Shown piece after piece: positions 1-8,260 of a DNA stretch of 64,000 nucleotides. The translations under genes and the position numbers were made by a program. The number at the start of each line of letters is the position of its first letter. Positions within the stretch are counted from its first letter, which is position 1. This DNA comes from an uncultured Sphaerochaeta sp. Lineage in GTDB: Bacteria > Spirochaetota > Spirochaetia > Sphaerochaetales > Sphaerochaetaceae. The notes beneath the pieces were generated by a model. It was not told the DNA's origin. It worked only from the letters and a program-made list of their open reading frames with translations, and did no database searches. Location of the stretch: assembly GCF_963677315.1 (NCBI RefSeq), contig NZ_OY781939.1, positions 2,728,001 through 2,792,000 of the forward strand, in the 5' to 3' direction.

Positions 1-431
1 CGTTCATCATTATTTTTCTAACATTCATGCTCACCATAATAAGTCGGTATATTCTAAAAACCCCAGTAACTTGGAGTTATGAAGTGAGTATTCTTGCGTA
101 TATGTGGACAATGTTTTTTGGAGTAGGTAAAGCACTGCAACAGAAAGAGCATGTAGTATTCTCTCTTCTCTACGATCATGTAAGTCCTCGCAAGCAGTTG
201 ATTTTTGATATTCTTTCAAATCTACTCATAGTCCTGCTGATCGGAATTGCTTTGGTTCCTTCAGTCAATTCACTACTTCAGAAAAAAATGATTACTGGTG
301 TTCTGAAAATTCCCTATACTGTTGCATTCGCCCCACTCATTTATATGTTCGTTAATGTCATGATCAGAAGCATTATTGAGTTGCGTGTGTATGTGAATGA
401 GCTGATACGTATGATGAGGAATCCAAAATGA
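1..431 (+). CDS. TRAP transporter small permease (DctQ), 5' truncated by window edge
   Basis: This is the small membrane subunit of a TRAP (tripartite ATP-independent periplasmic) importer, which pairs with the large permease to use a sodium gradient for uptake of organic or sugar acids. The frame is open to the left edge of the window. Compared with the DctQ at 4899-5405, about 35 residues including the first membrane segment lie outside. Three hydrophobic segments remain, and the DctQ-like signature of Arg-Tyr followed by a Trp-x-x-Glu stretch is visible near the N-terminal part. The stop overlaps the start of the next gene (ATGA), indicating translational coupling. The binding protein gene is presumably just to the left. 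Substrate is unknown. Confidence 0.85.
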   Translation, partial: FIIIFLTFMLTIISRYILKTPVTWSYEVSILAYMWTMFFGVGKALQQKEHVVFSLLYDHVSPRKQLIFDILSNLLIVLLIGIALVPSVNSLLQKKMITGVLKIPYTVAFAPLIYMFVNVMIRSIIELRVYVNELIRMMRNPK

Positions 432-1708
432 ATATAATACTCCTGCTATTTCTTGTTCTCGCTATTTGCTTCCTCATTCGTATGCCTGTTTCCTTTGCTA
501 TGCTTATTGCCTCGATTTCATATTTTGTAATGAGTGGCAGAAACATGGAACAAGTGCTTTCAGTTCTCACGGGTAATATGTATTCCAATTACACAATGCT
601 GGCAGCGCCTCTCTTTATATTCATGGCCAATGTAATGAATGAAGGAGAGATTACCGATAAGCTTTTCAGATTCTGCAATGGTCTCTTTGGACGTATGCGC
701 GGTGGTACAGCCCAGGTCAATGTTGCGGCATCCTTGATTTTTTCTGGTATGACCGGAAGTGCAATTGCAGATGCTTCTGGTATTGGTCTGATGGAAATAG
801 AGCAGATGAAGAAAGAGGGATATGACACTGAGTTCAGTTGTGCTCTTACTGCTGCTTCTGCTACTGTTGGACCAATTTTTCCTCCATCCATACCTATGGT
901 CATCTATGCAATGATCTCTGGAGCATCAATAGGAAAGCTTTTCATGGGTGGCATGATTCCTGGTCTCATTCTTTCTCTCTTGCTCGGTATCTATGTTGCT
1001 GTTATCTCCTTTAAGAGGAAATATCCTCGTGGGGAGCAGATGGCATTCAAAATGTTTTTGAGGGTCACTCTTGAGGCTTTTCCTGCACTTTTTACCGTGA
1101 TATTGTTGCTTGGAGGTATTTACCTTGGTGTTGTGACTCCAACAGAAGCTGGTGCTCTTTCTTCTGCATATGCAATACTCATCTCAATACTCATCTATCA
1201 CAACCTAGGGCCTAAGAAGATGTGGAGGATCATAAAGAAAAGTGCGGCTAATACTGCTACCTTGGCATTGCTGGCAGGTTCTTCGATGTTGTTCTCCTAC
1301 ATTATATCTCTGGAACAAGTCCCAAGGGTTATTGCAGCTTTTGTTATGGGACTTACAGAGAATAAATATATCTTCCTGTTTATTGTCAATATTGTGTTCC
1401 TGCTGCTTGGTTGTGTGCTTGATGTCAGCACCATCCAGTTGGTTTTCGTCCCAATGGTACTCCCTTTGGTAAATGCCTTTGGCATTGATTTGGTTCATTT
1501 TGGCGTTGTCATCTGTTTGAATATGATGATTGGACTCTCTACACCACCCTTTGGAATGCTGTTGTTTATAGTCTCAGGCCTAGGAAAGGCAAAGATAAGT
1601 GGGGTAATACGAGAAATAATCCCAATGATAGCTGTCATGATAGCACTCTTGTTTGCTATTACTTACATCCCAGACATTGTAATGTGGATTCCCAATAATC
1701 TCATGTAA
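428..1708 (+). CDS. TRAP transporter large permease (DctM)
   Basis: This 426-residue, very hydrophobic protein has the length and pattern of a DctM/SiaM large permease, the subunit that forms the translocation path of a TRAP importer. Typical family stretches are present: SGSAIADASGIG-like and GPIFPPSIPMV-like segments in the first half, and GLSTPPFG near the C-terminus. The start overlaps the dctQ stop by four bases, so the two are co-translated. A strong terminator follows at about 1794. The paralogous DctM at 3604-4896 is alignable over its whole length but diverged, so the two importers are probably not a recent duplication. Confidence 0.93.
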   Translation: MNIILLLFLVLAICFLIRMPVSFAMLIASISYFVMSGRNMEQVLSVLTGNMYSNYTMLAAPLFIFMANVMNEGEITDKLFRFCNGLFGRMRGGTAQVNVAASLIFSGMTGSAIADASGIGLMEIEQMKKEGYDTEFSCALTAASATVGPIFPPSIPMVIYAMISGASIGKLFMGGMIPGLILSLLLGIYVAVISFKRKYPRGEQMAFKMFLRVTLEAFPALFTVILLLGGIYLGVVTPTEAGALSSAYAILISILIYHNLGPKKMWRIIKKSAANTATLALLAGSSMLFSYIISLEQVPRVIAAFVMGLTENKYIFLFIVNIVFLLLGCVLDVSTIQLVFVPMVLPLVNAFGIDLVHFGVVICLNMMIGLSTPPFGMLLFIVSGLGKAKISGVIREIIPMIAVMIALLFAITYIPDIVMWIPNNLM

Positions 1709-1793
1709 GATGAGTAATAATCCCATGAAGTAGCCTTAGCATTCAACTACATACCTACTGTAGGAAAAGTGCTGAGTAATGAATGCTCAGACG

Positions 1794-1840
1794 ACCCAAC
1801 ACCCCTCCATTATTTACTGGGAAACGTGTTGGGTCTTTTG
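1794..1840 (+). terminator. Rho-independent terminator of the first TRAP operon
   Basis: A 9-bp perfect stem (ACCCAACAC at 1794-1802 with GTGTTGGGT at 1826-1834) is followed by CTTTTGTT. The same ACCCAACA/TGTTGGGT stem core recurs in the terminator at 19564-19607, so this may be a genome-wide terminator type in this organism. Confidence 0.8.
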
Positions 1841-1999
1841 TTATGAATCATGAATAAGAGAAATTGATTACATAACTGAAATTGGGTTGTATGCATTGGA
1901 TATTTCTGCCTGATCGAATCTCGCCTCAGCTCGTGTCAGTCACTTGATTAGATAGAGGAAGGTGCTGATATGTTGAATAAGGGGAGCGCACATTGCTCT

Positions 2000-2041
2000 A
2001 TGCATAAAAGAGAACCCACAGTTTCATCATGAGACTGTGGG
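2000..2041 (-). terminator. Rho-independent terminator of the gntR/TRAP/hydrolase operon
   Basis: On the minus strand an 8-bp stem (CCCACAGT with ACTGTGGG, 2015-2041) is followed by TTCTCTTTTAT. It lies 26 bases after the stop of the glycoside hydrolase gene and faces the terminator at 1794. Confidence 0.75.
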
Positions 2042-2066
2042 GGACTTGTTTATAATGACAATGGCT

Positions 2067-3590
2067 TTACAGCTTTTTCAAGGTAAAATTTGCTACACAA
2101 TGTCCCATATCTCCATATTTTTCTGCAAATGGGCATACAGCAATAAGGATTTCAGAATCATAGATATGATTAAGATCAGTTGATTGAATAGCCCTCCGTT
2201 CGCCATTATAGATGTCGATCCATTCACCTTCTACTATATACTCTTTGGAATCTACAAGAACGCCGAACCTTCCCCGTTTATCCGTGATCAAAAGGAACTT
2301 CGGCTCATTGATATGTTGGGCACAAGCAATAATAGTTCTGATCATTGTGTTGTTTTCGGGTACTGCTGTATAGTTCCACCAGTCAAAGGAATCAAAGAAT
2401 TGTGAAAGGAATGCAAATCCAGCATATCCAAGAGGCGTATCATCAGGACGAATGACGTCCCATGCCGTGAAGGTATAATAATAGCACACTGGAGAGCCTG
2501 CGATAGCCAGTTCCCAGCTAGCAAGAATATTCTGTTTATGGCTATGTGCTTCCTGGAATGTTTTATCCTCGATATCCTTGCCGCTTTCATAGGTGTACTC
2601 AGAGGTAAAAACAGGCTTATTGTTCTTTTCAATCTCGCGAAGTGTTTTTGTATAAATATCGTGATGAACTTGCATTGTATAAAAATCCAATAGAGTGTCA
2701 AATGAACGATCGTATTGGATTAGTTTGTCATCATGTACCGTTAAGAGCCTTTTATAGGAATCTTCCTTCCTGATAAGCTCTAGCATCTTTCGAATATGTC
2801 CTTTATCAATTCTTAAATAGGCTTCTTTACAATAATCCCATACAATATTGGGATATGCTTGGTATCTACGAACAAGATATGAAATATATTTTGTCTCTTC
2901 AGCCGAACCTGCTTTAGGATAGGCATTACATTTATTCCATACAAATAGATAGAGATGAGCTGTAATATCCAATTCATACATGAAATTCAAAAGACCATCG
3001 AACTGTTCATAGAATGCAGGGTTCGTAACTGAAAAATCAGGCTCATCATTGCTTCCTCCCCAATTGAAAACTGGGGGCGGTACCAACCTCCCTGGGGTCT
3101 TGGGATCCGTCCAGAAGCATTCGTGTGCGTATACATTCATTGCAATTGCATTAAATCGATATTTCTTGAGTTTCAGCAAGAATTCCTTGGCCTTCTTTTC
3201 ATCGGACATCCAAAGGGCAAATAGCCAATTGCATTCATACATGCTTATAAAATAGGGCCTTGTGTTTTTGGTGAAAATCGGTCGTACCTTAGAAGGGGTG
3301 ACTTCGGTGGGATATCTGGTATCGGATGAGGACTCACAAGTTAAGGTTCCTTCTTCTATCGGCAGTTCGCTCCATTTCGCTGTAATTTCGAACTGCCATT
3401 CCCCCTGTATGGGAAGTGAATATCGAACCATCCCCTGATCCGCTTGCAAGACGAACCCTTTCACAGAAAGCTTTGTATTTGTTGAAATATGTTTTAGATC
3501 AATCGCGAATTGTCTCGATTGTGAATCGATGTTTGTGGGAATAGTGACAGGGATATCATATGGTTTGTTCAGTGTTACAATTGTATGCAT
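2067..3590 (-). CDS. DUF5060/DUF4038-type glycoside hydrolase (apiosidase-like)
   Basis: This 507-residue protein has an N-terminal beta-sandwich of about 90 residues (DUF5060-like), a TIM-barrel region (about 95-430) of the DUF4038/GH140 apiosidase-like type, and a small C-terminal beta-domain. Barrel signatures include FNAIAMNVYAHE, VWNKCNAYP and the SEYTYES segment carrying a likely catalytic Glu. There is no signal peptide, so it acts in the cytoplasm on imported oligosaccharides. It starts 13 bases after the dctM stop behind a GGAGG site, as last gene of the operon. The link to the TRAP importer suggests both handle one substrate, perhaps a short glycoside or uronate-containing sugar. 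The exact linkage cannot be read from the sequence. Confidence 0.7.
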   Translation of the reverse strand: MHTIVTLNKPYDIPVTIPTNIDSQSRQFAIDLKHISTNTKLSVKGFVLQADQGMVRYSLPIQGEWQFEITAKWSELPIEEGTLTCESSSDTRYPTEVTPSKVRPIFTKNTRPYFISMYECNWLFALWMSDEKKAKEFLLKLKKYRFNAIAMNVYAHECFWTDPKTPGRLVPPPVFNWGGSNDEPDFSVTNPAFYEQFDGLLNFMYELDITAHLYLFVWNKCNAYPKAGSAEETKYISYLVRRYQAYPNIVWDYCKEAYLRIDKGHIRKMLELIRKEDSYKRLLTVHDDKLIQYDRSFDTLLDFYTMQVHHDIYTKTLREIEKNNKPVFTSEYTYESGKDIEDKTFQEAHSHKQNILASWELAIAGSPVCYYYTFTAWDVIRPDDTPLGYAGFAFLSQFFDSFDWWNYTAVPENNTMIRTIIACAQHINEPKFLLITDKRGRFGVLVDSKEYIVEGEWIDIYNGERRAIQSTDLNHIYDSEILIAVCPFAEKYGDMGHCVANFTLKKL

Positions 3591-3603
3591 GAGAGACCTC
3601 CAA

Positions 3604-4896
3604 TTAGAATTGATTTGGTAATAGCAGGACTATATCCGGGATGTATGTGATCAGGAATAAAACTATGAGCATCACAGCAACCATCGGAAGTATTTCCTTA
3701 ATGACCTTAAGTAACGATACTCCAGAAATTGCCGATATAACAAAAAGCAAGCCCCCATAAGGAGGAGTGGAAAGACCAATCATGATATTCAGAACAATCA
3801 CAACTCCAAGATGGACCAGGTCGATTCCTAAGGATTGAGCTGTAGGAATGATGATCGGAACGAAAACCACAACTACTACAATCGCATTGCAAAAACAACC
3901 TAGAATCAAAAATGCGATATTTATGACGAACAGAAAAAGATACTTATTGGTTGTAAAATCTAGCAAAAGCTGTGATACAAGAAATGGTATTTTCTCGTAG
4001 GTGATTATATAGGAGAATGGGAATGCGGCTCCCAGCAATAGTGCTGTGATTCCTGTCATCTTTGCAGAATTTGCGAGGATTTTCTTCAATTCAGCCCAAC
4101 CCAATGATTTGTATAAGAAAATCGACACAAACAAGGCCCACACACCAGCTAGTGCACCTGCTTCAGTTGCGGTAACAATTCCCGTATAAATTCCAGTCAG
4201 GAGAATAACAGGCACAAGCAACGCTGGAAGACTTCTTACTGTCAGGGACAGCCATCCAAGCAACGTAATTTCGATTCTTTCACTCGGATAATTTCTTTTT
4301 TTGGCAATAAATGCCACATATGCCATCAATGCCACAGCTAATAACAATCCCGGTAATATACCACCAAGAAACAAGGATCCAACTGAAACCCCAGCCGTGG
4401 TAGCATACAGAACCATTGGGATGCTTGGTGGAAAGATAGGTCCTATCGTTGCAGAAGCAGCGGTTATAGCACAGGAAAACCCATCATCATACCCGCTTTC
4501 GCGCATGGTCTCGATTTCCATCATGCCTAATCCGGCAACATCCGCATTAGCAGCTCCTGTCATTCCTGAAAAGATAAGGGAAGCAAGGACGTTCACATGC
4601 CCAAGTCCTCCTTTCCATCTTCCTACAATTGTCTGTGCCCAGTAGAAGAGTTTCTCTGTGACTTTTCCGCTGTTCATGATATTTGCAGAGAAGATGAACA
4701 TTGGAATGGCAATCATCACATATTGTACGTAAATCTGTGAGCTAAATAGATTCGCAACCAAGTCAATCGAAGCAGCATTGCCCGGTTTCAAGATAAAATA
4801 GGCGATTGACGCAACCATCATACCTATACCAATCGGCAGTTTAATGACAAAGCCGACAACAAATAAGATTATGAAAACTATTAATGGTAAATTCAT
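3604..4896 (-). CDS. TRAP transporter large permease (DctM)
   Basis: This 430-residue integral membrane protein is the large permease of a TRAP importer. It carries the same conserved stretches as the copy at 428 (SGMTGAANADVAGLG, GPIFPPSIPMVL, GLSTPPYGG). The start codon lies 2 bases after the dctQ stop, with the ribosome site GGAAGG inside the end of dctQ, so translation is coupled. It works with the DctQ and DctP subunits encoded just upstream and feeds the hydrolase encoded downstream. Confidence 0.93.
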   Translation of the reverse strand: MNLPLIVFIILFVVGFVIKLPIGIGMMVASIAYFILKPGNAASIDLVANLFSSQIYVQYVMIAIPMFIFSANIMNSGKVTEKLFYWAQTIVGRWKGGLGHVNVLASLIFSGMTGAANADVAGLGMMEIETMRESGYDDGFSCAITAASATIGPIFPPSIPMVLYATTAGVSVGSLFLGGILPGLLLAVALMAYVAFIAKKRNYPSERIEITLLGWLSLTVRSLPALLVPVILLTGIYTGIVTATEAGALAGVWALFVSIFLYKSLGWAELKKILANSAKMTGITALLLGAAFPFSYIITYEKIPFLVSQLLLDFTTNKYLFLFVINIAFLILGCFCNAIVVVVVFVPIIIPTAQSLGIDLVHLGVVIVLNIMIGLSTPPYGGLLFVISAISGVSLLKVIKEILPMVAVMLIVLFLITYIPDIVLLLPNQF

Positions 4897-4898
4897 TT

Positions 4899-5405
4899 TT
4901 ATACCTTCCGATGACTTATGGAAACAAGTCGATTGATGCTTACAATCAATTTTCTCGAATATTGGTAGATCATGCTAATAAGAAAATAGAGATATACAGA
5001 GAAGATCATGCCTTTCCTCAAGGGAAGGGAATCAGATATTTCATAGTTCATGAAGATGATGTAATCCAAGGAAGGAAAAAAGGAGATGGAAAACGTCGAT
5101 ACAACCAGTACACTACCTATGATGTCAAACACATACTTCCGTTTCTCACTGCCCCCCAAATAGACCGAATCAAACTTTACATTTTCATCGGTACGATTTG
5201 CATAACAACAACCAAAAATGGTTATCCAAAGAAATAGCAATAGGGAAAGTTCATGCCCCCAGAGAATCGCTTTAAAAAAATATCTGAAGACAACATTGAT
5301 GATAAATACGATGAATAATGCTGCAAACAACAAGGATGATACATGCTTTTCAATGAATGCCATTGTCGAATCTATGCTATTAAAAACTTTTATGAGAGGT
5401 TTCAT
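4899..5405 (-). CDS. TRAP transporter small permease (DctQ)
   Basis: This 168-residue protein has four predicted membrane segments and the DctQ pattern of an Arg-Tyr pair after the first segment followed by WGHELSLLLFLW. It starts behind a strong GGAGGAAGG site at about 5411-5419. It sits between dctP and dctM in the normal order P-Q-M. A stable hairpin (5429-5456) separates it from dctP, so the permease pair is probably made in smaller amounts than the binding protein. Confidence 0.9.
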   Translation of the reverse strand: MKPLIKVFNSIDSTMAFIEKHVSSLLFAALFIVFIINVVFRYFFKAILWGHELSLLLFLWITIFGCCYANRTDENVKFDSVYLGGSEKRKYVFDIIGSVLVVSTFSISFFPSLDYIIFMNYEISDSLPLRKGMIFSVYLYFLISMIYQYSRKLIVSINRLVSISHRKV

Positions 5406-5428
5406 ATCCTTCCTCCAAGTAATTATTA

Positions 5429-5456
5429 CATGGGACAGCTATATGCATGTCCCATG
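5429..5456 (-). promoter_or_regulatory. Hairpin between dctP and dctQ
   Basis: A perfect 8-bp stem CATGGGAC/GTCCCATG with a 12-base loop lies in the 73-base gap between dctP and dctQ. It has no run of T after it, so it is more likely a 3'-end stabiliser for dctP mRNA than a full terminator. Comparable hairpins follow three other binding-protein genes in this window. Confidence 0.6.
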
Positions 5457-5478
5457 CAGAATATGTAGATTACTCCGA

Positions 5479-6492
5479 TCAATAATTCTTGAGAGCGTCG
5501 TAAATCTCCCAGTCCCAGTTTTTCGATTCATCTGTCATGTTCCGATAGAAATTCTCGGCATAATCTATGAATGCCTTTTTGTTCGGAGTTACGATGCGGA
5601 TACCTTTCTGTTCAAACTCTTCCTTAAGAGACTGTTCAGTCGCAAGAAAACTATTGGTAGTGAAGTCACATCCAATTTGTGATGCTTCCCGGATCCATTC
5701 CTTTTGCTGGTCACTGAATTGATTCCATCGTTTGGCATTGACCGCTAGATGCAAATTCCAAACCACATGTTCTGTAAGCACCAATTGGTCGATGACTTCA
5801 TCAAACGAATTGGCCTTCGTGGTCGGTAGGGCATTGTCCTGACCATCTACCACACCGGTCTTCAGAGCCATGAAAACCTCATTCAATGCAATTGGGACTG
5901 GGTTTGCGCCCAATGCTCCAGCGAGAGCAGCCCAAGACGATCCTCCGGGCATTCTGAGCGTAACATTCTTGAGATCTTCAGGGGTTTTTACATCAGGAAG
6001 CTTCTTAGCAAGGCTAACCTGTCTGGTTCCTACATAGGCTGTTCCTACGATTGTAAGTCCAATTTTTTCCTCAATCTCATTGAAGATTCTCTGCCCAACT
6101 TCTCCATTATAAAAGTCTTGAGCATGTTGTGCATCTCTGAAAAGGTAGGCTGCCTGGAACATCCCAAGGTACGGAATCTCTGGCATGGTGCCCATAGAGT
6201 ATCCAGCAAAATCGATTTTTCCAGATCTGATAGCTCCTAAAAGATTGGATGCATTATAGAGTTGTCCACCAAAATAGCAGTCAACTATCATGGTTCCACC
6301 AGATAATTTTTTCAATTCCTCTGCGAATACAGCAAGTCCTTGAGCCCATGGATCAGAAGCGGGATTCGCTATTGCAAGGGTCAATTGCGTCACCTCAACG
6401 GCTTTTTCATCTGTTTTTTCTGACTGCCCCTGTGCAAACAACATGGGAATCATTAATAAAGAAATCATCAAGATACACGTGATTTTTTTCAT
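5479..6492 (-). CDS. TRAP transporter substrate-binding protein (DctP)
   Basis: This is the periplasmic binding subunit of the TRAP importer. The start at 6492 is chosen because GGAGAAAGG stands just upstream and the hydrophobic leader MKKITCILMISLLMIPMLFA then begins directly; an upstream in-frame ATG at 6528 has no site. No lipobox cysteine is seen, so it is probably a soluble secreted protein. The DctP signature is clear around the middle: TPEDLKNVTLRMPGG with the substrate-carboxylate Arg, then GALGANPVPIALNEVFMALKTGVVDGQDN. This family binds carboxylate substrates such as uronates, which suits an acidic sugar from a polysaccharide. The promoter carries the palindrome at 6529-6540. Confidence 0.93.
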   Translation of the reverse strand: MKKITCILMISLLMIPMLFAQGQSEKTDEKAVEVTQLTLAIANPASDPWAQGLAVFAEELKKLSGGTMIVDCYFGGQLYNASNLLGAIRSGKIDFAGYSMGTMPEIPYLGMFQAAYLFRDAQHAQDFYNGEVGQRIFNEIEEKIGLTIVGTAYVGTRQVSLAKKLPDVKTPEDLKNVTLRMPGGSSWAALAGALGANPVPIALNEVFMALKTGVVDGQDNALPTTKANSFDEVIDQLVLTEHVVWNLHLAVNAKRWNQFSDQQKEWIREASQIGCDFTTNSFLATEQSLKEEFEQKGIRIVTPNKKAFIDYAENFYRNMTDESKNWDWEIYDALKNY

Positions 6493-6523
6493 CGCCTTTC
6501 TCCTTTTTAGAAATGGTGATTTA

Positions 6524-6552
6524 ATCATATAATCGATTATTGAATCTGTAAA
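6524..6552 (-). promoter_or_regulatory. dctPQM promoter with embedded 12-bp operator
   Basis: On the minus strand TTTACA (6552-6547) and TATGAT (6529-6524) are 17 bases apart. The spacer holds the perfect palindrome ATAATCGATTAT (6529-6540). The identical palindrome lies near the gntR promoter at 7412-7423, so the FCD-type GntR regulator encoded next door is the likely repressor. Partial copies of the half-site lie nearby at about 6631-6650. Confidence 0.65.
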
Positions 6553-6696
6553 GAAAAAATTCTATTAATTGAAAGAGCAATATAATTTACAATAATATAT
6601 ATATTTAAAAAATATTTTGGATAATTTACATTTATCGATTGTCGATTATTATTTACTCACAGTCGAATATTTCGATATTGGCATGAGTAAAGGCTT

Positions 6697-7350
6697 TCAC
6701 TGATTGGTATGTGCAGTATCGCTATAGTACCGCATGTGCTCATGTGCCATAAGCATTTCCTTGAATAAATGAATATTCTCGCTTGAGTAATAACTTACAA
6801 GATATAGATGATTGTCATACTGACGTTGTGGCGTACGCCATTTAAGCCTCATCGCCATAAGGATGTGAAGTTTTGTGTAGATACGCTTCCAAGTCGAAAT
6901 AATTACATTGCTATTGGACTGTAAGATCAGATGGTAATGAAAATCCATATCAAGTTCAACAAGGAGATCATTATCATTCTTTTCCTCTGCTATCTTCATT
7001 TTATTAACGATTTTCATGAATTCGGATCTTGTCTTCTCTGTCATTCGGGGAACCGAATAGTCCACAGCCAATTGCTCGAGAAGAATCCTGAGGGAGTTCA
7101 ATTCTGAAAGTTCCTTATCATTGAATTGACCAATACGGGTGCCCTTAAAATTCTCATTCACTAAAATGTCATCGGCAATCAATTCCCGTATACCTTCCCT
7201 CACTGGAGATCTACTCAGATTCAATTCACTGCATAATTTTGATTCATTGACCTTATCTCCCTCTTTCAGTGTGCCATCAAGAATTTTCGAGACGATGTAC
7301 TGGCGCACGGAAGAGCATAGGGTATTTTTTTCTGGGCTATTTGTTGACAT
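6697..7350 (-). CDS. GntR-family transcriptional regulator (FadR/FCD subgroup)
   Basis: This 217-residue protein has an N-terminal winged helix of the GntR type (LNLSRSPVREGIRELIADDIL) and a C-terminal all-helical FCD domain, where Asp, His and His residues usually hold a metal or an acid ligand (for example in the DMDFHYHLI segment). The start at 7350 is chosen because AAAGGAGCCC precedes it at good spacing; an in-frame ATG at 7380 lacks a site. Its own promoter (TTGACC-N17-TACAAT, 7408-7380) lies next to the shared ATAATCGATTAT palindrome. It probably represses the TRAP/hydrolase operon in the absence of a sugar-acid ligand. Confidence 0.9.
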   Translation of the reverse strand: MSTNSPEKNTLCSSVRQYIVSKILDGTLKEGDKVNESKLCSELNLSRSPVREGIRELIADDILVNENFKGTRIGQFNDKELSELNSLRILLEQLAVDYSVPRMTEKTRSEFMKIVNKMKIAEEKNDNDLLVELDMDFHYHLILQSNSNVIISTWKRIYTKLHILMAMRLKWRTPQRQYDNHLYLVSYYSSENIHLFKEMLMAHEHMRYYSDTAHTNQ

Positions 7351-7379
7351 GTTAAGGGCTCCTTTATTAGATGTGCCCA

Positions 7380-7423
7380 ATTGTAATGCCAGTTTGAGAA
7401 ACGGTCAATGAATAATCGATTAT
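7380..7423 (-). promoter_or_regulatory. gntR promoter and ATAATCGATTAT operator
   Basis: The minus-strand promoter is TTGACC (7408-7403), 17-base spacer, TACAAT (7385-7380). The palindrome ATAATCGATTAT at 7412-7423 sits just upstream of the -35, between this promoter and the divergent iclR promoter. From there it could act on both genes. Confidence 0.6.
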
Positions 7424-7446
7424 CTTGCCCGCAGCTTGGTTTTTTG

Positions 7447-7480
7447 TTGACATATTCATATATGGATAGTATTATGTCAA
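7447..7480 (+). promoter_or_regulatory. iclR promoter with 8-bp inverted repeat
   Basis: TTGACA (7447-7452), a 17-base spacer and TATTAT (7470-7475) form a near-consensus promoter. The arms TTGACATA (7447-7454) and TATGTCAA (7473-7480) are perfect inverted repeats bracketing the promoter, a good candidate autoregulatory operator. The -10 ends 7 bases before the ATG at 7483, so the transcript would be leaderless. Confidence 0.65.
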
Positions 7481-7482
7481 AT

Positions 7483-8214
7483 ATGAACAATCCCGGAACA
7501 CGTATTGCCCTTCAGATCCTGAAAAAACTCTTATCCGAAAGTAGCGATACAGATAAAACCCTTACAGTCAGTGATTTTACCAATACAGATTTCAGTCTGA
7601 GCACGACTCAGCGAACACTGCGATTGTTGGAGGAAGAGGGATGGATTACCAAAGGTCCTGAAGGGGGTTTCACATTTTCAAGGGAGATGCAAACATTGTT
7701 TTGCACCTATACCTCATCTAATTATTCTGCGATTTATGCAAAACCACACGTAAAAGAATTAGCCCAATGTTGCGGGGAAAGTGCCGCGTTTGCTGTCTGG
7801 CAAGGAGATGGGATTACTTTCTCTGCCACCTATGAGATGGCCGATTCGTTTCACTACATACCTACCGGCCAGATCAATCGATATAATCTTCATAATGCCT
7901 TCAATATTACCTGTATGGCGTATCTTGACCAGAAGCAACGAGAGGAGCTGTTCCTTAAGAAACAGGAACCCGCATTAATAACAAATCTTGAAGAGCTCGA
8001 GAATATCGTATCTCAGATACGGGAAACAGAATGTTTTATATGGGAAGATATTGTCAAAAGAATTACAGCACCGGTTTTCTATCCTGGTAAGCAATTGGCC
8101 GGTGTCATCGGAATATCATTTTTTAAAACAACGTACACAGAAAAAGATTTGGATTTACTCAAAGCGCAAGTAGTACAGAGCGCATTACGCATCACGAAGA
8201 TTCTTCAATCCTGA
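7483..8214 (+). CDS. IclR-family transcriptional regulator
   Basis: This protein of about 243 residues has an N-terminal winged helix (IALQILKKLL, then STTQRTLRLLEEEGWI) and a C-terminal IclR effector domain (GESAAFAVWQGDGITF; CFIWEDIVKRITAPVFYPGKQLAGVIGISF). ATG codons at 7408, 7462 and 7474 are in frame but lie upstream of, or inside, a strong promoter at 7447-7475. The ATG at 7483 is therefore preferred even though no ribosome-binding site precedes it, which implies a leaderless mRNA. The gene is divergent from gntR and only 46 bases from the sulfatase gene, which it probably controls. Confidence 0.85.
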   Translation: MNNPGTRIALQILKKLLSESSDTDKTLTVSDFTNTDFSLSTTQRTLRLLEEEGWITKGPEGGFTFSREMQTLFCTYTSSNYSAIYAKPHVKELAQCCGESAAFAVWQGDGITFSATYEMADSFHYIPTGQINRYNLHNAFNITCMAYLDQKQREELFLKKQEPALITNLEELENIVSQIRETECFIWEDIVKRITAPVFYPGKQLAGVIGISFFKTTYTEKDLDLLKAQVVQSALRITKILQS

Positions 8215-8260
8215 ATGAAAGCAACCTTTATCACATAAGAGTATTTAGGAGAAATAGATA

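Larger units (their letters stand above)
1709..2066. other. Intergenic stretch between converging operons
   Basis: This 358-base gap separates two convergent transcription units. It contains a plus-strand terminator at 1794-1840 and a minus-strand terminator at 2000-2041. The bases between them show no convincing reading frame, repeat or promoter. Confidence 0.7.

Noticed and set aside
4884..5682. Plus-strand frames opposite dctQ and dctP
   Set aside because: They are antisense to well-recognised TRAP genes and have no motifs or ribosome sites.
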